Shown one piece after another: positions 62,179-64,000 of a DNA stretch of 64,000 nt. Source of the DNA: Thermaurantiacus tibetensis. Lineage in GTDB: Bacteria; Pseudomonadota; Alphaproteobacteria; Sphingomonadales; Sphingomonadaceae. Position 1 is the stretch's first letter, and every line of letters starts with the position of its first letter. The stretch lies in NCBI RefSeq assembly GCF_015354055.1, contig NZ_JACHTM010000001.1:682001-746000 (forward strand). Direction: 5' to 3'. The notes below the pieces were generated by a model. That model was not told the DNA's origin, made no database searches, and saw only the letters and a program-made list of their open reading frames with translations. Made by a program: the position numbers and the translations under genes.

Positions 62179-63153
62179 ATGAAAGCCCTGGTCTGCACGC
62201 GTCACGGTGAGCCCGAGCTCCTCGAATGGCAGGAGCTGCCCGACCCCGTGCCCGGCAAGGGGCAGGTTCTGCTCAGGGTCGAGGCGGCGGGGGTCAACTT
62301 TCCGGAGACCCTCATCATCCGCAACCTTTACCAGTTCAAGCCGGCGCTGCCGTTCGTGCCGGGCGGGGAGGCGGCCGGAGTGGTCGAGGCGGTGGGGGAG
62401 GGGGTGTCGCGCGTCCGCCCCGGCGACCGCGTGATCGCGATGACGGGCACGGGCGCCTTCGCCGAGAAGCTCCTGGCCGCCGAGCACCAGTGCGTGCCCG
62501 TGCCCGAGGGGATGCCGATGGATCTCGCGGCCGGCGTCACCATGACCTACGGCACCTCGCACCACGCGCTGAAGCAGCGGGCGCAGCTGAAGGCCGGGGA
62601 GACCCTCCTCGTGCTGGGAGCGGCGGGGGGCGTGGGGCTTGCTGCGGTCGAGCTCGGCAAGCTGATGGGCGCGCGCGTCATCGCCGCCGCCTCGACTGCC
62701 GAGAAGCTGGAGCTTGCCCGCGCCCACGGCGCTGATGAGGGCATCAACTACGACACCGAGGATCTGAAGGAGCGGGTGAAGGCGCTGACCGGCGGCCGGG
62801 GCGCGGACGTCATCTACGACCCGGTGGGCGACCGCTACGCCGAGCCGGCCTTCCGCTCCATTCCCTGGAACGGGCGCTACCTCGTGGTCGGGTTCGCGGC
62901 GGGGGAGATCCCGAAGCTTCCGCTCAACCTGCCCCTCATCAAGGGCGCGGCGATCGTGGGGGTCTTCTGGGGCGCGTTCACCATGCACGAGCCCGACGTG
63001 CACGCCGCCAACATGGCGGAGCTGGTGCGCTGGTTCGCGGAAGGGAAGCTCCGGCCCCACATCTGCGCCCGGCTGCCGCTGGCCGAGGGCGGCAGGGCGA
63101 TCCGGATGCTGATGGACCGCAAGGCGATGGGGAAGGTCATCCTTCTGGCGTGA
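62179..63153 (+). CDS. NADPH:quinone oxidoreductase family protein
   Basis: A 324-aa zinc-free medium-chain dehydrogenase of the quinone oxidoreductase (zeta-crystallin) group. The N-terminal GroES-like domain shows V-E-A-A-G-V-N-F-P-E-T and PGGEAAGVVEAVGEGV. The NADPH fold VLGAAGGVGLAAVELGK, then A-A-S-T-A-E-K-L, and a C-terminal F-A-A-G-E-I-P-K-L segment follow. No structural zinc cysteines are visible. A strong Shine-Dalgarno (GGGAGG, 62168-62173) precedes ATG 62179. Its 3' end overlaps the convergent GST gene by 17 bp. Confidence 0.9.
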   Translation: MKALVCTRHGEPELLEWQELPDPVPGKGQVLLRVEAAGVNFPETLIIRNLYQFKPALPFVPGGEAAGVVEAVGEGVSRVRPGDRVIAMTGTGAFAEKLLAAEHQCVPVPEGMPMDLAAGVTMTYGTSHHALKQRAQLKAGETLLVLGAAGGVGLAAVELGKLMGARVIAAASTAEKLELARAHGADEGINYDTEDLKERVKALTGGRGADVIYDPVGDRYAEPAFRSIPWNGRYLVVGFAAGEIPKLPLNLPLIKGAAIVGVFWGAFTMHEPDVHAANMAELVRWFAEGKLRPHICARLPLAEGGRAIRMLMDRKAMGKVILLA

Positions 63154-63850
63154 CGGAGACGCCCTCCGGAGGTGCCGCAGCATCGACGCGCCGGCACCAG
63201 GCGTCGAGCCGCGGGCGCGCGGCGCGCAGCGCCCGGCCCTCGCGGGTGCGGTCAAGCACGTTCACCATCACGCGGACAGCGAGGTCAGCGTTCGACAGCC
63301 GCGGGCCGGCGAGCCAGTCCGCACCCTCGAGCCATGCCTCGAGCGCATCGTAGAGCGCGGCGAGGTCGGCCACCACGGTCGCCTCGGCCTTCCGCCCGAG
63401 CCCCTGGGCGCGGGCGACCCTGGCGATCGCGCCGGGAATCGCACGGGCAAGAAGGCCGCGCGCGAGGCCCGTCTCGTGGGCAAGCAGGTCGTCCACGAAC
63501 CACTGCCGGTTCTGCGGCCAGGGGCGCATGGTGAGGTCGTAGAAGTAGAGGCTTTCGTCGGCCCAGTCCTCGAGGAGCGTGGCGAGCGCCCGGTCCCGCG
63601 GCGCGTCGGGCTGGAGCCGCGGCTGGGGGAAGGCTTCGTCGAGGTAGCGGAGGATGTCGGTCGAATCGACGATGGTGCGCCCGTCGTGCACCAGCGCCGG
63701 GAACTTGCCGGTGGGCGAGACGCGGCGGTGGGCGTTGCGCTTCGAGACGAGGACCTCGACGACCTCGAAGGCCAGCCCCTTCCACCGGAGCGCCCGGCGG
63801 ACCTTGTCGGCAAAGGGCGAGATCTCGAACTGGTAGAGGGTGATGGCCAT
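63137..63850 (-). CDS. Glutathione S-transferase family protein
   Basis: A 237-aa GST-fold protein. The thioredoxin-like N-terminal domain opens with T-L-Y-Q-F-E-I-S-P-F-A-D-K-V-R, where the active-site serine sits. The cis-proline and glutathione-binding T-G-K-F-P-A-L-V and the V-D-S-T-D-I-L-R-Y-L segment are clear. The helical C-terminal domain contains L-S-N-A-D-L-A-V-R. Specific function unknown. ATG 63850 overlaps the stop of the moaE fragment upstream (TGATG). The gene ends in a 17-bp tail-to-tail overlap with the quinone reductase. Confidence 0.88.
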   Translation of the reverse strand: MAITLYQFEISPFADKVRRALRWKGLAFEVVEVLVSKRNAHRRVSPTGKFPALVHDGRTIVDSTDILRYLDEAFPQPRLQPDAPRDRALATLLEDWADESLYFYDLTMRPWPQNRQWFVDDLLAHETGLARGLLARAIPGAIARVARAQGLGRKAEATVVADLAALYDALEAWLEGADWLAGPRLSNADLAVRVMVNVLDRTREGRALRAARPRLDAWCRRVDAAAPPEGVSVTPEG

Positions 63851-64000
63851 CAGCCTTCGCCTTTGCTCGGAAGCCAGCGCCGGGCGGCCGCGTCGTCGCT
63901 CGCCCTGGCCTCCACCCAGCCGGCCCGCCCGCGCTTCCAGAAGGGGGCGGACGTCTTGAGCCAGTCCATGAGGAAGGCTGCCGACTCGAAGGCGGCAGCG
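63850..64000 (-). CDS. moaE: Molybdopterin synthase catalytic subunit MoaE, 3' part
   Basis: The last 50 codons of a gene continuing off the right edge. The product ends A-F-L-M-D-W-L-K-T-S-A-P-F-W-K-R, then G-W-V-E-A and a terminal D-D-A-A-A-R-R-W stretch, which match the MoaE C-terminus. There the lysine of the W-L-K segment and the following P-F-W-K lie at the active site that inserts sulfur into molybdopterin. The stop TGA (63850-63852) shares a base with the GST start, so the two are probably one transcript. The call rests on 50 residues only. Confidence 0.82.
   Translation of the reverse strand, partial: AAAFESAAFLMDWLKTSAPFWKRGRAGWVEARASDDAAARRWLPSKGEG

Overview
The window is a very GC-rich, densely packed stretch of chromosome from an alphaproteobacterium. 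I favour Sphingomonadales. The run nuoN-birA-coaX-ribonuclease J-DUF1467, the order lptD-surA-pdxA-rsmA, and the block zapE / mdh-sucCD-sucAB-lpd are arrangements I associate with that order. This rests on remembered gene order, not a search. Nearly every base is coding. Many genes overlap by 1-4 nt (TGATG, ATGA, GTGA) and GTG or TTG starts are common. The longest gaps are about 140-190 bp. I saw no tRNA, rRNA, CRISPR array, insertion sequence or prophage.

Region by region. 1-9.8 kb: the 3' half of the complex I operon (nuoI partial, nuoJKLMN) runs into birA, coaX, rnj and a small DUF1467 membrane protein. 9.8-17.5 kb: an accessory-looking block. On the minus strand are a CDP-alcohol phosphotransferase and a long Ala-rich coiled-coil membrane protein. 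On the plus strand are a second CDP-alcohol phosphotransferase with a decayed nucleotidyltransferase domain, an inositol-3-phosphate synthase, an inositol-1-phosphate cytidylyltransferase-like enzyme and a Wzi-like outer-membrane barrel. 17.5-27.6 kb: PdeM-like phosphoesterase, FAH-family hydrolase, EipA/DUF1134, then lptD-surA-pdxA-rsmA-lptF-lptG (outer-membrane biogenesis). 27.7-33.6 kb: fatty-acid hydroxylase and GNAT-like protein, then on the minus strand gltX-gltA and erpA-xth. 33.6-41.5 kb: comEC, ligA, a 48-aa small ORF behind a hairpin, prmA, a NadR-like P-loop protein, and an APH-fold phosphotransferase/DUF6285/DUF1330 trio. 41.5-58.9 kb: energy metabolism (sdhCDAB; mdh, sucCD, sucAB, lpd), with a crotonase, a thioesterase, zapE and an EmrAB-type efflux pair between the two TCA blocks. 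58.9-64 kb: fadH, a ketopantoate-reductase-like protein, a quinone reductase, a GST and the 3' end of moaE.

The most interesting system is the 11.9-17.5 kb block. Inositol-3-phosphate synthase, a CDP-inositol-forming cytidylyltransferase and an IPCT/DIPPS-like CDP-alcohol transferase together form a plausible CDP-inositol pathway. It could make di-myo-inositol phosphate, the thermophile compatible solute, or an inositol phospholipid by the CDP-inositol route. Either would be unusual in this lineage. A repeated ATGTCAG element lies directly before the inositol synthase, and an envelope beta-barrel is translationally coupled downstream. A second point of interest is the small ORF after ligA, whose Shine-Dalgarno sits in a perfect 9-bp stem. 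The remainder is ordinary housekeeping DNA.
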